DNA of 64,000 nt from Caballeronia sp. dw_19. Its GTDB lineage: Bacteria; Pseudomonadota; Gammaproteobacteria; Burkholderiales; Burkholderiaceae. The stretch is taken from positions 367,174 to 431,173 of the forward strand of contig NZ_JAAVUQ010000003.1 of NCBI RefSeq assembly GCF_018449515.1, read 5' to 3'. The position numbers were made by a program, and so were the translations under genes. Under the pieces are notes generated by a model. The model was not told the DNA's origin, did no database searches, and saw only the letters and a program-made list of their open reading frames with translations. Each line of letters starts with the position of its first letter. Position 1 is the stretch's first letter. This document shows, piece after piece, positions 53,522 to 61,739 of the stretch.

Positions 53522-54889
53522 TCAGGCGGTCGCGGGCGTCTTGCCGCGTGAAATCCGCATCAGGCTGACCATGGCCGCTGCGGCTGCAAAGCCCGCCGCG
53601 ACGACCAGCGTAATGGTCGTGCCGTGCTGCGGCGCAATGCCGAAGATCAGCGCGACGAGCGCCGCGCCGAGCGTCTGTCCCGAGAGCCGCGCGGTGCCGA
53701 GCATGCCGCTTGCGCCGCCGCTGCGATGACGCGGCGCCGACGACAGCATCTGGCGATTGTTCGGCGTCTGGAACAACCCGAAGCCCAGGCCGCACAGCGC
53801 CATGCGCCACGCGATATCGACGGGTGCGGGATGTGCGCCGGTTGTCGCAAGCAGCAGCAAGCCGAGCATCATGAGGGCCAGCCCGACGCCGCCGAGCACG
53901 CCCGCCGAATACCGGTCGGACATCATGCCGGCGAGCGGCGCGATGAAGACGATCACCAGCGGCCACGGCGTCATCAGAAAGCCAGTCAGGACCTGGCTCA
54001 TGCCGAAGGTGTTCTGCAGCAGGAACGGCAGCGAGACGAACGCGAGCATCTGCGCGGTGAACGAGCAGAAAGACGTGAGGATCGACAGCGCGAATACCGG
54101 GATTCGCAAGAGATCGACAGGCAAAAGCGGCGAGGCCTGCGTCAGTTGCCGCCGCACGAAAAAGTATCCGACCACGCCGGCCACGAGGAACTCGGCGAAC
54201 ACGTACGAACGATGTTCTCCGTGACCGAGCCCGTCGACGGCGGTGATCGCGAGGCCGAACACCGCCGCGTTCATCAGCGCGCTGAGATAGTCGTAGGGTT
54301 GCCGGTGTCCCGGCGTGCGCGGCAGCGCTTTCCAGCCGGCCGCGTACGCAGCGATGCCGATCGGCACGTTGATCGCAAAGAGCCACGGCCACGGTGCGAT
54401 CGCGAGAACGCCGGACGCCACCGTGGGTCCGATCACCGACGAGATCGCCACCACGGAGGCGTTGATGCTGACGCCGCGGCCGAGATGCTCGCTGGGGTAG
54501 ATCATGCGGATGAGGGCCGTGTTGACGCTCATGATGCCCGCTGCGCCGAACCCTTGTATCACCCGTGCAATGGCAAGGGAGGTCAGCGACCCGGAGAGCG
54601 CGCAGCCAAACGATGCGATGGTGAACAGCGCGAGTCCCGACATGTACACCCGCCGGTAACCGATCCGGTCACCGAGCGAGGCGAGCGGCAGCAGCGAGAC
54701 CGTGATGGCGAGCTGATACGCGTTGACCACCCAGATCGAGTCGGCGGGACTGGCGTTCAGATTGCGGGCGATGGTCGGAAGCGCAACGTTCGCGATAGCG
54801 CCGTCGAGTACCGCGAGAGTAATGCCGAGTGCTACGACCAGGATGGCCCAATAGCGCTGGGGAAGAGGAAGACCTTGGTCTGCGTCCAT
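53522..54889 (-). CDS. MFS multidrug exporter (DHA2/EmrB-QacA type)
   Basis: 455 aa with about 14 hydrophobic helices. Motifs: ITLAVLDGAIANVALPTIA in helix 1, the motif-A loop LASLGDRIGYRRVYMSG, and motif C-like INASVVAISSVIGPTVASGVLA. Proton-coupled efflux of drugs or toxic compounds is expected; the substrate is unknown. The start MDADQGLPLPQRYW is chosen since the long upstream extension of the frame is the antisense of the PEBP gene. Confidence 0.9.
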   Translation of the reverse strand: MDADQGLPLPQRYWAILVVALGITLAVLDGAIANVALPTIARNLNASPADSIWVVNAYQLAITVSLLPLASLGDRIGYRRVYMSGLALFTIASFGCALSGSLTSLAIARVIQGFGAAGIMSVNTALIRMIYPSEHLGRGVSINASVVAISSVIGPTVASGVLAIAPWPWLFAINVPIGIAAYAAGWKALPRTPGHRQPYDYLSALMNAAVFGLAITAVDGLGHGEHRSYVFAEFLVAGVVGYFFVRRQLTQASPLLPVDLLRIPVFALSILTSFCSFTAQMLAFVSLPFLLQNTFGMSQVLTGFLMTPWPLVIVFIAPLAGMMSDRYSAGVLGGVGLALMMLGLLLLATTGAHPAPVDIAWRMALCGLGFGLFQTPNNRQMLSSAPRHRSGGASGMLGTARLSGQTLGAALVALIFGIAPQHGTTITLVVAAGFAAAAAMVSLMRISRGKTPATA

Positions 54890-55020
54890 CGGTAGGGAAG
54901 AGGAAGGGGGCCGCGAAGTGTAAGGCTCGCGCCTTTCAGACGGTTTACTTAAAACGCGTTCAACACGCGCAGGGCCGCGCGACGCCTTGCCAGCGGGCGC
55001 GCGCGATCCCGGTCCGGCGC

Positions 55021-55524
55021 TTATTTCAACTGATACAGGCCGGTATAGGTGGCCGAATCGATTTCGTTCAGATGCGTCATGAAACGGGCGACCGCGTTGG
55101 TCGTCGAGACATCGAGCGGCAGGTGCTCTGCCTTCAGCGCATGAATCCGGAAAATGTACCGGTGCGGTTTGTCGCCGCGAGGGGGCGCCGCGCCGCCGAA
55201 ACCAACCGTGCCATAGTCGTTGCGCATTTGCAGCGCGCCGGCGGGCAGCAGGCTGCCGTCGGCCTTGCCGGCGTTTTGCGGCAGCGAGCGGGTGTCCACC
55301 GGAATGTTCACCACGATCCAGTGCCAGAAACCGCTGCCGGTGGGCGCGTCGGGATCGTAGACGGTGAGCGCGAGGCTCTTGGCTTCGACCGGCACGCCGT
55401 CCCATTGCAGCGCGGGCGAGATGTTTTCGCCGTCTACGCCGAATGCTTGCTGATCGAATTCATGATTCTTCGAAAGATATCCGTTGGCCGCGAATTCATC
55501 GGACCAGATGCGAAAGTCAGCCAT
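55021..55524 (-). CDS. YbhB/YbcL-family PEBP-like protein
   Basis: 167 aa. The phosphatidylethanolamine-binding fold with DPDAPTGSGFWHWIVVNIP, the anion-binding DPDAP and the HRYIFRIHAL region are intact. The bacterial role is unclear (Raf-kinase-inhibitor-like). Cytoplasmic. ATG with GGAGAC upstream. It lies upstream of the MFS gene with a 131-bp gap. Confidence 0.93.
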   Translation of the reverse strand: MADFRIWSDEFAANGYLSKNHEFDQQAFGVDGENISPALQWDGVPVEAKSLALTVYDPDAPTGSGFWHWIVVNIPVDTRSLPQNAGKADGSLLPAGALQMRNDYGTVGFGGAAPPRGDKPHRYIFRIHALKAEHLPLDVSTTNAVARFMTHLNEIDSATYTGLYQLK

Positions 55525-55791
55525 GGGAACGTGTCTCCTTTGACAGGGTTTTAAAGGGGTTTGATATCCCGGCGCGTGGCCGGCGTTCAGCCATTCGCGC
55601 GGGCCTGTGGAGGCCGCAAGGCGTGCGGCCGTTCAGCGCCTTCGCGCAGCAAACATGCCTGAAGTCCTTCATTGTTGCTCAACGCCGCGGCGTTTGCGTC
55701 CCCTTGATTATTTCCTTCCAGCATTCTTGCGCCACGTCTGCGCATAAAATGGCGGAACCGGACAAATATCAAGCTAGATCATCGGAAAAGG

Positions 55792-57288
55792 ATGGACATG
55801 CCGAACAACCAGGGGCGCGCTTTGCAAAGTATGGCAGCGGCATCGACGACTGCATCGAACGCGCCGGCGGACGATGCCGATATGTTCGACCTCGCGCCCG
55901 TTTCGCTGTGGCTCGAGGATTTCAGCGCCGTGCGCGAGGTGTTCGAAGGCTGGCGCGCCCAGGGCATTGTCGACCTGCGCGCTTTTCTGCTTGAAGACTT
56001 GGCGCGGATCGCCGAATGCTCGTCGCGCATCCGGCTGATCAAGGTCAACCGGCGCACGCTTTCGCTGTTCGGCGCAAAGGATATCGACCATCTGGTGCGT
56101 AATCTTGGCGCTGTTTTCCGCGACGACATGCTGCTCACCCACGCGGACGAACTCGAACAACTATGGTCCGGCAAAGCGGCGTTCGTGAGCAAGACGGTGA
56201 ACTACGCGCTCGACGGCAAGCGGCTCGACGTATTGCTGAAAGCGGTGATCCTGCCTGGCCACGAAGCAACCTGGGACCGCGTGCTGGTGACCGTGGAAGA
56301 CATTACGGAACTGGAAGATGTGCGCCGCAAGGCCGCGCTGAGCGAGCTTTATGCGCGCGGCCTGTTCGAGCATTCGCCTGTTTCGCTGTGGGTTGAAAAC
56401 TTCAGCTCAGTGAAGGCGCTGCTGGACGATATACGTGAACGCGGGATTGTCGACTTCCGGACGTTCACGAATGTTCATCCGGAATTCGTCGAGCGCTGCA
56501 TGCAGGAAATTCATGTGCTCGACGTGAATCAGCACACGCTGACCATGTTCGGCGCACCGGACAAAGCCGTGTTGCTCGCGCGTCTGGGCGATGTTTTCCG
56601 CGACGAGATGGTGAGCCATTTCCAGGAACAGCTCATCGATTTATGGGAGAACCGCCTGTTCCATCAGCGCGAGGTCGTCAACTATTCGCTGGAAGGGCAG
56701 CAGTTGCATGTGCATCTGCAATTCTCGGTGTTTCCCGGCCACGAAGCCGATTGGGATCTCGTTCTCGTCGCGCTCACCGACATCACCGCGCGCAAGAAAG
56801 CGGAGGCGTACCTGGAATTTCTCGGCAAGCACGACGCGCTGACGAAACTCAAGAACCGCTCGTTTTACATCGATGAAATGAACCGGCTGGAGCGCAAGGG
56901 GCCGTTCCCGGTGACTGCCGTCGCCGTCGACGTGAACGGTCTCAAAACCGTCAACGATCAACTTGGTCACGCGGCCGGCGACGCGTTATTGCGGCGCGCC
57001 GGCGAAGTCCTCGGCAAGGCGGTGGAGAAGCCGAGCCACGCCGCGCGCATTGGCGGCGACGAGTTCGTGCTGCTCCTGCCTGGCGTAGACGAACGCGGCG
57101 GCGCTGCGGTGATCGAAAGCATCCGGCAACTGCTTGAGGTCAACAACCAGTTCTATTCGGGCATGCCCTTGAGTTTTGCGATGGGCGCGGCCACCGCGCG
57201 GGACGGTGAGCGGCTGGAGGTCATGCTGCAACGTGCCGACGCCGCCATGTACGCCGAAAAGCGTGCCCATTACGGCACGGCCGGCTAA
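55792..57288 (+). CDS. Cytosolic PAS-PAS-GGDEF diguanylate cyclase
   Basis: 498 aa, no membrane segments. Two related PAS-like domains (about residues 30-175 and 185-335), each with the repeated opening FDLAPVSLWLEDFSAVREV / FEHSPVSLWVENFSSVKAL, arose by duplication. A GGDEF domain (about 340-498) carries the active motif GGDEF in ARIGGDEFVLLLPG. The I-site RxxD is absent: KPSH stands near that position. Synthesis of c-di-GMP without I-site feedback is expected. An alternative Met is at 55798. Confidence 0.93.
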   Translation: MDMPNNQGRALQSMAAASTTASNAPADDADMFDLAPVSLWLEDFSAVREVFEGWRAQGIVDLRAFLLEDLARIAECSSRIRLIKVNRRTLSLFGAKDIDHLVRNLGAVFRDDMLLTHADELEQLWSGKAAFVSKTVNYALDGKRLDVLLKAVILPGHEATWDRVLVTVEDITELEDVRRKAALSELYARGLFEHSPVSLWVENFSSVKALLDDIRERGIVDFRTFTNVHPEFVERCMQEIHVLDVNQHTLTMFGAPDKAVLLARLGDVFRDEMVSHFQEQLIDLWENRLFHQREVVNYSLEGQQLHVHLQFSVFPGHEADWDLVLVALTDITARKKAEAYLEFLGKHDALTKLKNRSFYIDEMNRLERKGPFPVTAVAVDVNGLKTVNDQLGHAAGDALLRRAGEVLGKAVEKPSHAARIGGDEFVLLLPGVDERGGAAVIESIRQLLEVNNQFYSGMPLSFAMGAATARDGERLEVMLQRADAAMYAEKRAHYGTAG

Positions 57289-57299
57289 GCGCTGCTTCC

Positions 57300-57785
57300 T
57301 TATTTCGTTACCTCGTCGATACCCTGGGTCAGCGCCGGGCACGCTTCGCCGATCTCCTTTGCGTACTCGGTGGGGTTGCTGGTTTTCATCGCCGAGAAGC
57401 GGTCGACGGTGGCTTGCGCTTCCTTGTAGCCGAGATTCCACTCTCCGTCGAAATCGGGCGCGGCGGGAAAACTCTTGCGCGTCACTACTTTGAACCTGTC
57501 GATCTTCACGCGGTCGATGTGGCAGATATCGGCGGCTCCCCGTGCAATGTTGGCGCTCGTGCGCACGCCTTCGGCCGCGAGACTTTGCGGTGACGGCGGC
57601 GGCACCGCGGGATGGCCCGGCGGCAGTGTCTGAGCGGGAAACGGCTGCTGGTCGGGCGCGTTTTGTGCGTTAGCGTTCAGCGGCAGGGCGCACGCGCCAC
57701 CTGCAATAACGCATGCAATCAGGGTCGGCTTGACCATCGAGTTGAAGGCCGACGCAACGCGGGCCAGGGCTTGCTTGTGAGTCAT
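57300..57785 (-). CDS. Secreted protein of unknown function
   Basis: 161 aa. ATG 57785 with AAGGA seven bases upstream. N-terminal signal segment (KPTLIACVIAGGACALPLNANAQ), a Pro/Gln-rich linker, then a domain with ADICHIDRVKIDRFKVVTRK and a final Cys in GEACPALTQGI; the two Cys may form a disulfide. No family recognised. Confidence 0.75.
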   Translation of the reverse strand: MTHKQALARVASAFNSMVKPTLIACVIAGGACALPLNANAQNAPDQQPFPAQTLPPGHPAVPPPSPQSLAAEGVRTSANIARGAADICHIDRVKIDRFKVVTRKSFPAAPDFDGEWNLGYKEAQATVDRFSAMKTSNPTEYAKEIGEACPALTQGIDEVTK

Positions 57786-57863
57786 TCGATTCCTTGTGAG
57801 AGCGCGCAACCGGGTCTGCAAAATTCTGCGGAAGTATAGCGAAACCCCGGCGAAAGCCCTTGA

Positions 57864-58196
57864 AACAAGGGTTTTCGCGAAGAATCCGCCTGCAATGAAG
57901 GTTCGAATGAGGTCCGAAAGCGGGTCGACGCCATCGCCGAGCGCACCAACACAACGAAGCGCATGTTGTATTACTACTTCGGCAGCAAGGAAGGGTTGTA
58001 CGAAGCGGTTATCGATGAGGCTTACGGCAAGATCCGCGCGCTCGGACAGTCATTGCATCTGGACACCATGGACCCGCGCGAGGGCTTGCGCGAACTTGTC
58101 GAATTCACGTTCGACTTCCACGACAAACACCGCGATTTCGTCCTCAAGTTGAGTCGGTTGCCCAACGCGAAGAACGCCCCGGCAAACAAGCCATGA
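57864..58196 (+). pseudogene. Broken TetR-family regulator
   Basis: The frame from a stop at 57861 reads RVDAIAERTNTTKRMLYYYFGSKEGLYEAVIDEAYGKIRAL, a textbook TetR HTH with recognition helix KRMLYYYF, then HDKHRDFVLKLSRLPN and a stop. The N-terminal helix is missing or in another frame (RVFAKN is visible one frame over), no start codon serves the HTH, and the normal C-terminal ligand domain (about 110 more residues) is absent. Truncation plus a frameshift make it non-functional. A CCCTTG-AAA-CAAGGG hairpin followed by TTTT lies at the upstream edge. Confidence 0.85.
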
Positions 58197-58295
58197 GCGC
58201 CCTAGAACAAGCGAATTAAATCCCCTGCCCACGCCCCGATTCCGGGCGCTTGACCTATGCTTGAATCATGGTAGTCGACCGGAATGGAGGGCGCC

Positions 58296-58463
58296 ATGGA
58301 GGGTTTGGCGAATATCCTCGTTGGTCTCGCGGCGCTCGCCGCGCTCGCGATTGCGGTGCTCGCGCACGACTGGCGTGACGAATTCCGCGACCGCATGCTC
58401 GGCCGCCGCAGTCACGGCGGCTTTGGCACGTTACGCGACTGGTGGCTTCGGCACCGGCATTGA
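58296..58463 (+). CDS. 55-aa single-helix membrane peptide
   Basis: 55 aa with GGAGG before the ATG. Helix NILVGLAALAALAIAVLAHDW followed by a basic, Arg/His-rich tail (RDEFRDRMLGRRSHGG). Cytoplasmic tail expected by the positive-inside rule. No family recognised. Accepted for its ribosome site and membrane-type composition. Confidence 0.55.
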   Translation: MEGLANILVGLAALAALAIAVLAHDWRDEFRDRMLGRRSHGGFGTLRDWWLRHRH

Positions 58464-58502
58464 GCGTCCATGCGATATTTCGTGCGACCTGCTTACTCCT
58501 GC

Positions 58503-58865
58503 TTACGAGCGGTCTTTCGCGAACGGACGAACCGGGGCCGGTTGCAGGACCATGCGTGGCACGGGCTGAATTGGCGGTGTTGCGTCGGGGCTGAATCCGG
58601 GCGCGGTATCGAGTGTCCGGTTGCCGGCTTCGTGGGCGTCGATCTGCAGATACAGCCGATGAACCGTCTGGATCTGCGTATGAGAAAGATGCGAGCTTCG
58701 CGCGACCAGCGCAAGCCGCTCACGCCAGTAGGTGGGCGGCATGATGGGGCACAACGCGTCGTCAATCAATGAACGCCGCAGCACCAGCTCGAGGTGCGTC
58801 AGTTCCTGGTCTGCCAACAGCGCGGAAGGCGCACCCTGGAGTTTCATATCGATGAAGGAGTTCAT
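58503..58865 (-). CDS. Unknown 120-aa protein behind a FliA-like promoter
   Basis: 120 aa. Helical N-terminal half with ADQELTHLELVLRRSLIDDALCPIMPPTYWRERL, then a HLSHTQIQTVHRLY helix, and a Pro-rich basic tail. No family recognised. The ATG lies 6 bp after the end of a strong sigma-28-type promoter and no ribosome site fits between, so the transcript may be leaderless. A TTG just upstream (58868) is a possible alternative start. Confidence 0.65.
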   Translation of the reverse strand: MNSFIDMKLQGAPSALLADQELTHLELVLRRSLIDDALCPIMPPTYWRERLALVARSSHLSHTQIQTVHRLYLQIDAHEAGNRTLDTAPGFSPDATPPIQPVPRMVLQPAPVRPFAKDRS

Positions 58866-58871
58866 CAATGC

Positions 58872-58898
58872 CTAACGGCAGCGATGAAAAAAACTTTA
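58872..58898 (-). promoter_or_regulatory. Sigma-28 (FliA)-like promoter
   Basis: Minus strand TAAAGTTT-N11-GCCGTTAG. The -35 equals the E. coli FliA consensus TAAAGTTT at 8 of 8, the spacing is exact, and the -10 matches GCCGATAA at 6 of 8. The same GCCGTTAG occurs in two other promoters about 1-2 kb away. Confidence 0.75.
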
Positions 58899-58935
58899 GC
58901 GAACTCCTGGCCGGTACGAATCCTTCGTAAGCGGT

Positions 58936-59334
58936 TTATTGAATGGGTCTTGCCACTGCCCGGTCCAGATCGGCGCGCGCCCGGTTCACCTTGCGCTCCC
59001 AGGCCGCTATGTTCAGCTGATCCGTGCCCTTTTTCCTGGCGCGCGCCAACTCCGCTTCCCAGTCACGCAAACGATTCCTGGCCTCGGCCACGGCACTGTC
59101 GTGGCGTCTCAATGCGTCTGCACGTTTTTGCGCGATCGCGTCGGGCGTGCATTCGGCGTTGGTCTTGTCGAGTTCGGCTTGCAGCGCGTCGAGTTGCGCC
59201 GAGTTGTCCTGATTCAGCGCGGTCGCCATTTGCCTTTCGAGGGTCTGGCGATGGGCATCGCACGCATCGGTTTCCTGTGAGGCGTGAGCGGTCGACAAAC
59301 ACAAGCTTAAGGCGACAGCGGCAAGCAATTTCAT
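58936..59334 (-). CDS. DUF1090 (YqjC-like) periplasmic protein
   Basis: 132 aa. Signal peptide KLLAAVALSLCLSTAHA, then a long helical Arg/Glu/Ala-rich domain (DACDAHRQTLERQMATAL ... EARNRLRDWEAELARA). YqjC of E. coli sits beside yqjD, another ElaB-like gene; its role is unknown. ATG chosen at 59334 on the signal peptide. Confidence 0.88.
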   Translation of the reverse strand: MKLLAAVALSLCLSTAHASQETDACDAHRQTLERQMATALNQDNSAQLDALQAELDKTNAECTPDAIAQKRADALRRHDSAVAEARNRLRDWEAELARARKKGTDQLNIAAWERKVNRARADLDRAVARPIQ

Positions 59335-59640
59335 AGCGGAATCCGTGGCTGGCGAGATTGGGCAGGGGCAAACGGTGTCTAAACGGTATTTAACTTGTAC
59401 AAGGTGTCCGCTTGCTCGGTCGGGACGGGACGGGGCGGGGTATTGGGTATTGAACTACGCTCGCGCTCCGTTCGTCCGGCCAAGGTCGGCGTATTTTAAC
59501 GAGTTTGCGAGGACCGATGGGGCCAATACGACGGCCCTGCGTCCGCTCAGTAACGCCTGGTCGCGTATTCACGCGGAACGCGTCTTGCGCGAACCTGCTG
59601 GAACGGGCCAACCGTTTACATTTTTGCGAGGAATACGCCG
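59335..59640. other. Intergenic before a 77-aa gene
   Basis: 306 bp. It includes a sigma-54-like site at 59574-59589; no gene was seen. Confidence 0.5.
59574..59589 (+). promoter_or_regulatory. Sigma-54-like promoter candidate
   Basis: CGGAACG-CGTC-TTGCG, GG-N10-GC spacing exact; the fixed bases match those of the site at 45757. About 53 bp before the next start codon. Confidence 0.45.
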
Positions 59641-59874
59641 ATGCGTTTCGATTACAAGGGTTTTCACATCGACTGTCGCTCACGACACGATCAAGATGGC
59701 TTGTACTACGCGCAGGCTCGCATGATCCGCATGCCGGCAGCGGACGACGCGCATCCGGAAAAGCACGAGTCAGGCGACATAGACGCGTTCGATAACGACG
59801 GCGATGCCATCGCGTGCGCGCGGGCTTGGGCGCTCGACTGGTGCGACGAGCACGAAGCGGCAGGGCGAGGCTGA
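59641..59874 (+). CDS. Small unknown protein
   Basis: 77 aa. GCGAGG upstream. MRFDYKGFHIDCRSRHDQDGLYYAQARMIR suggests a small beta-rich fold, followed by an acidic stretch (DIDAFDNDGDAIACARAWALDWCDEH) with two Cys. No family recognised. Probably real: similar short proteins are common in Burkholderia. Confidence 0.6.
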   Translation: MRFDYKGFHIDCRSRHDQDGLYYAQARMIRMPAADDAHPEKHESGDIDAFDNDGDAIACARAWALDWCDEHEAAGRG

Positions 59875-59929
59875 CGGCAAGCCTCGCGCGTCATCATGCT
59901 AGGATCGCGTCCTGCCAACGGGAGAAGTC

Positions 59930-60133
59930 ATGCGTTATATGCACAATGAACATGTCATCGACGTGTTCGTCGAACAACGCGGCACCCGCTGGGACTGGTC
60001 CGTGCAGGCGGGCAGCTTGCCGCTCAAGACGAATGCGGGCGAGATGGCGCCGACCAGCAATGTCGCTGAAAACGAAGCGCTTCATTGGGCGAAGCGTGAG
60101 TTGAACCGACGCTTTCCGGTCGAGCCGGAATGA
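59930..60133 (+). CDS. Small unknown protein
   Basis: 67 aa with GGGAGAAG upstream. MRYMHNEHVIDVFVEQRGTRWDWSVQAG ... ALHWAKRELNRRFP. Compact alpha/beta make-up, similar in style to the 77-aa gene before it. No family recognised. Confidence 0.6.
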   Translation: MRYMHNEHVIDVFVEQRGTRWDWSVQAGSLPLKTNAGEMAPTSNVAENEALHWAKRELNRRFPVEPE

Positions 60134-60204
60134 CAGGGTAGTGGGTCTAGCTTGTTCACGCGTGCTGCCTGGCGCTGCGATTTAATACACGGGTAATACG
60201 GGCT

Positions 60205-60231
60205 TAAAGTTCCTTGCATCGGCGCCGTTAG
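60205..60231 (+). promoter_or_regulatory. Sigma-28 (FliA)-like promoter, copy 1
   Basis: TAAAGTTC-N11-GCCGTTAG. -35 at 7 of 8, spacing exact, -10 at 6 of 8. It ends 7 bp before the start codon of copy 1. Confidence 0.75.
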
Positions 60232-60238
60232 TGTTGGC

Positions 60239-60412
60239 ATGGATACCAAAGAACCCTCCCCCGAAGCCTCTCGCGCTCTCATCCGAGCTGCGGGTGAAAC
60301 GCTCGAACTGATCTGCCGCCTGCGTGGGGTCGATATCGAAGAGCTCTCCGACGACGAGCTTGGCGAGTTCTTTTCCAACGCACTGGGCGATGACATCATC
60401 GGTCCGTGGTGA
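60239..60412 (+). CDS. Tandem small protein, copy 1 (57 aa)
   Basis: 57 aa. MDTKEPSPEASRALIRAAGETL then the family core CRLRGVDIEELSDDELGEFF and a short acidic tail. Copies 2 and 3 share this plan (CRLR, L-S-x-x-x-L-x-x-FF, A-L-x-D-[DE]). Helical and acidic. No known family recognised. No ribosome site lies between the promoter and the ATG, so leaderless translation is likely. Confidence 0.7.
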   Translation: MDTKEPSPEASRALIRAAGETLELICRLRGVDIEELSDDELGEFFSNALGDDIIGPW

Positions 60413-60488
60413 TTGGGGCGGACCGCTGCGAATCTGCCATGGATGGTGCGGCGTGGTTCTTCAGTCTTTCAGTCTTTCGGCGAGGCAT

Positions 60489-60515
60489 TAAAGCCCGGTC
60501 GACCCGTGCCCTTAT
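60489..60515 (+). promoter_or_regulatory. Degenerate sigma-28-like promoter, copy 2
   Basis: TAAAGCCC-N11-GCCCTTAT. Weaker match but same spacing, again ending exactly 7 bp before the start codon. Confidence 0.5.
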
Positions 60516-60522
60516 TGCGCTC

Positions 60523-60738
60523 GTGAATCCAGATAAACACGCCTATACCGATACCCGTAGCGCACTCAATGCCGCCGACGAAGCGTTGGAACTGCTTTGC
60601 CGCCTGAGGCAGATTCCGGTCGGCAGTTTGTCCGATGCGCAATTGGGTGAATTCTTTTTCAACGCACTTGAAGATGAGCTTGGCGGCGGCGCCTATTTCG
60701 GTGGGCGAATCCAAGGATCGTTTCTGGCATCGATGTGA
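60523..60738 (+). CDS. Tandem small protein, copy 2 (71 aa)
   Basis: 71 aa from GTG 60523, chosen because it aligns with the starts of copies 1 and 3 and keeps the 7-bp distance. NPDKHAYTDTRSALNAADEALELLCRLRQIPVGSLSDAQLGEFFFNALEDEL then a longer C-terminal tail (GGGAYFGGRIQGSFLASM) absent in the others. Paralogous to the flanking copies. A longer frame upstream is open but not homologous. Confidence 0.65.
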   Translation: MNPDKHAYTDTRSALNAADEALELLCRLRQIPVGSLSDAQLGEFFFNALEDELGGGAYFGGRIQGSFLASM

Positions 60739-60866
60739 CCGGCGCTCGCAATGGGCGTCAGGTGTTTTATGTAAGACACCAGGGCGAAAATTGCTTACGA
60801 CGTATTACCTTGGCATCTCAGGATCCGGATTGACTCGGCCAGTCGAAAATATCGTGCGTTTGGGTC

Positions 60867-60893
60867 TAAAGTTTTTGCAATAGTGGCCGTTAG
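60867..60893 (+). promoter_or_regulatory. Sigma-28 (FliA)-like promoter, copy 3
   Basis: TAAAGTTT-N11-GCCGTTAG. -35 perfect, spacing exact, -10 at 6 of 8. It ends 7 bp before the ATG of copy 3. Confidence 0.78.
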
Positions 60894-60900
60894 CGGATGC

Positions 60901-61077
60901 ATGGACACGACCAACCCCACCGCCACCGCGTTTCGGAATCTCGTCATTGCTGCTGACGAGACGCTCCACGTGCTTTGCCGCCTGCGCGGTATTACGCTCG
61001 ACGATTTGTCGGAGGACGCGCTGGAAGCGTTTTTCTTCCAGGCACTCGACGACGAATTCTGGGTCGGTGCGCGGTAA
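60901..61077 (+). CDS. Tandem small protein, copy 3 (58 aa)
   Basis: 58 aa. MDTTNPTATAFRNLVIAADETLHVLCRLRGITLDDLSEDALEAFFFQALDDEFWVGAR. Same architecture as copies 1 and 2. Its promoter and start geometry match copy 1 most closely, so copies 1 and 3 may be the conserved ones. Confidence 0.7.
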   Translation: MDTTNPTATAFRNLVIAADETLHVLCRLRGITLDDLSEDALEAFFFQALDDEFWVGAR

Positions 61078-61160
61078 GTAGCGTTAAAGCGCGGTCAGTA
61101 GCGGAGCGCGCTGATATCCGCCGGCATCGAACGGCGGCTTGTTCCTTTCTTCCTTCTTGT

Positions 61161-61421
61161 CTACGCGAGCAGGTCTGGCCGCGCTGTAAACCGCGGATCG
61201 GCTAGCCACGCAACAAACTCGTCGCGCCATTGCTCGAAAGCGTTCTCGTCCAGGTCGAACACTTCATCGACATGGCCGGCATCGCGCAAGTAGGCGCCCA
61301 CTACCTGACGCCCGTCCCAATAAGCCACTGCGAAATCGGTCAGGTCCGCGGTCATGCCGCGCGGCTGGTCGCGAAGCAGCATGTTGAGTTGAGCCTTGAA
61401 AACGGTGAAGGTCGTGGCCAT
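61161..61421 (-). CDS. Small unknown protein
   Basis: 86 aa (ATG 61421; an in-frame Met ten residues upstream is possible). MATTFTVFKAQLNMLLRDQPRGM then a beta-rich stretch DFAVAYWDGRQVVGAYLRDAGHVDEVFDLDENAFEQW. No family recognised. Convergent with the tandem small genes. Confidence 0.65.
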   Translation of the reverse strand: MATTFTVFKAQLNMLLRDQPRGMTADLTDFAVAYWDGRQVVGAYLRDAGHVDEVFDLDENAFEQWRDEFVAWLADPRFTARPDLLA

Positions 61422-61677
61422 GGTGGGGTCCCGAAGAAAAATCGACACGCGGCGAGGCGAAACAGGGCTCGCTAAGAGTAGCGCTTTCCGGGGCCTTCGT
61501 GCATTGGGAAGCGTGGTCTACGTCGCTTACGCGCGGGTTCGCGGCGTTGTCGGGACAGATGCAGGAAATGCCGCAAGACCGCGAGACGATAACGGCAGAG
61601 AAAAGCCCCGCCGGCATCCACAGCCGGCTCGAGTGGGTTGACACCCGGCGATATTTAAGTCGCTTACATTCTTGTTG

Positions 61678-61700
61678 ATACCCATAATAATTATGGGTAT
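61678..61700. promoter_or_regulatory. Perfect 23-bp palindrome, operator of the toxin-antitoxin-like operon
   Basis: ATACCCATAAT, central A, ATTATGGGTAT. It lies 39 bp before the first gene of the pair and downstream of a TTGACA (61638). Typical of an antitoxin operator. A degenerate copy is found after the operon (62606-62626). Confidence 0.75.
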
Positions 61701-61739
61701 TGTTTCCAGCCCACGCCCTTCCGACTGAACGATCAAAGC

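Noticed and set aside
54890..55405. N-terminal extension of the MFS gene to 627 aa
   Set aside because: The extra part is antisense of the PEBP gene; the family start MDADQG is at 54889.
59902..59915. GG-N10-GC site before the 67-aa gene
   Set aside because: Weak -24 and -12 elements; the transcript would start inside the ribosome site.
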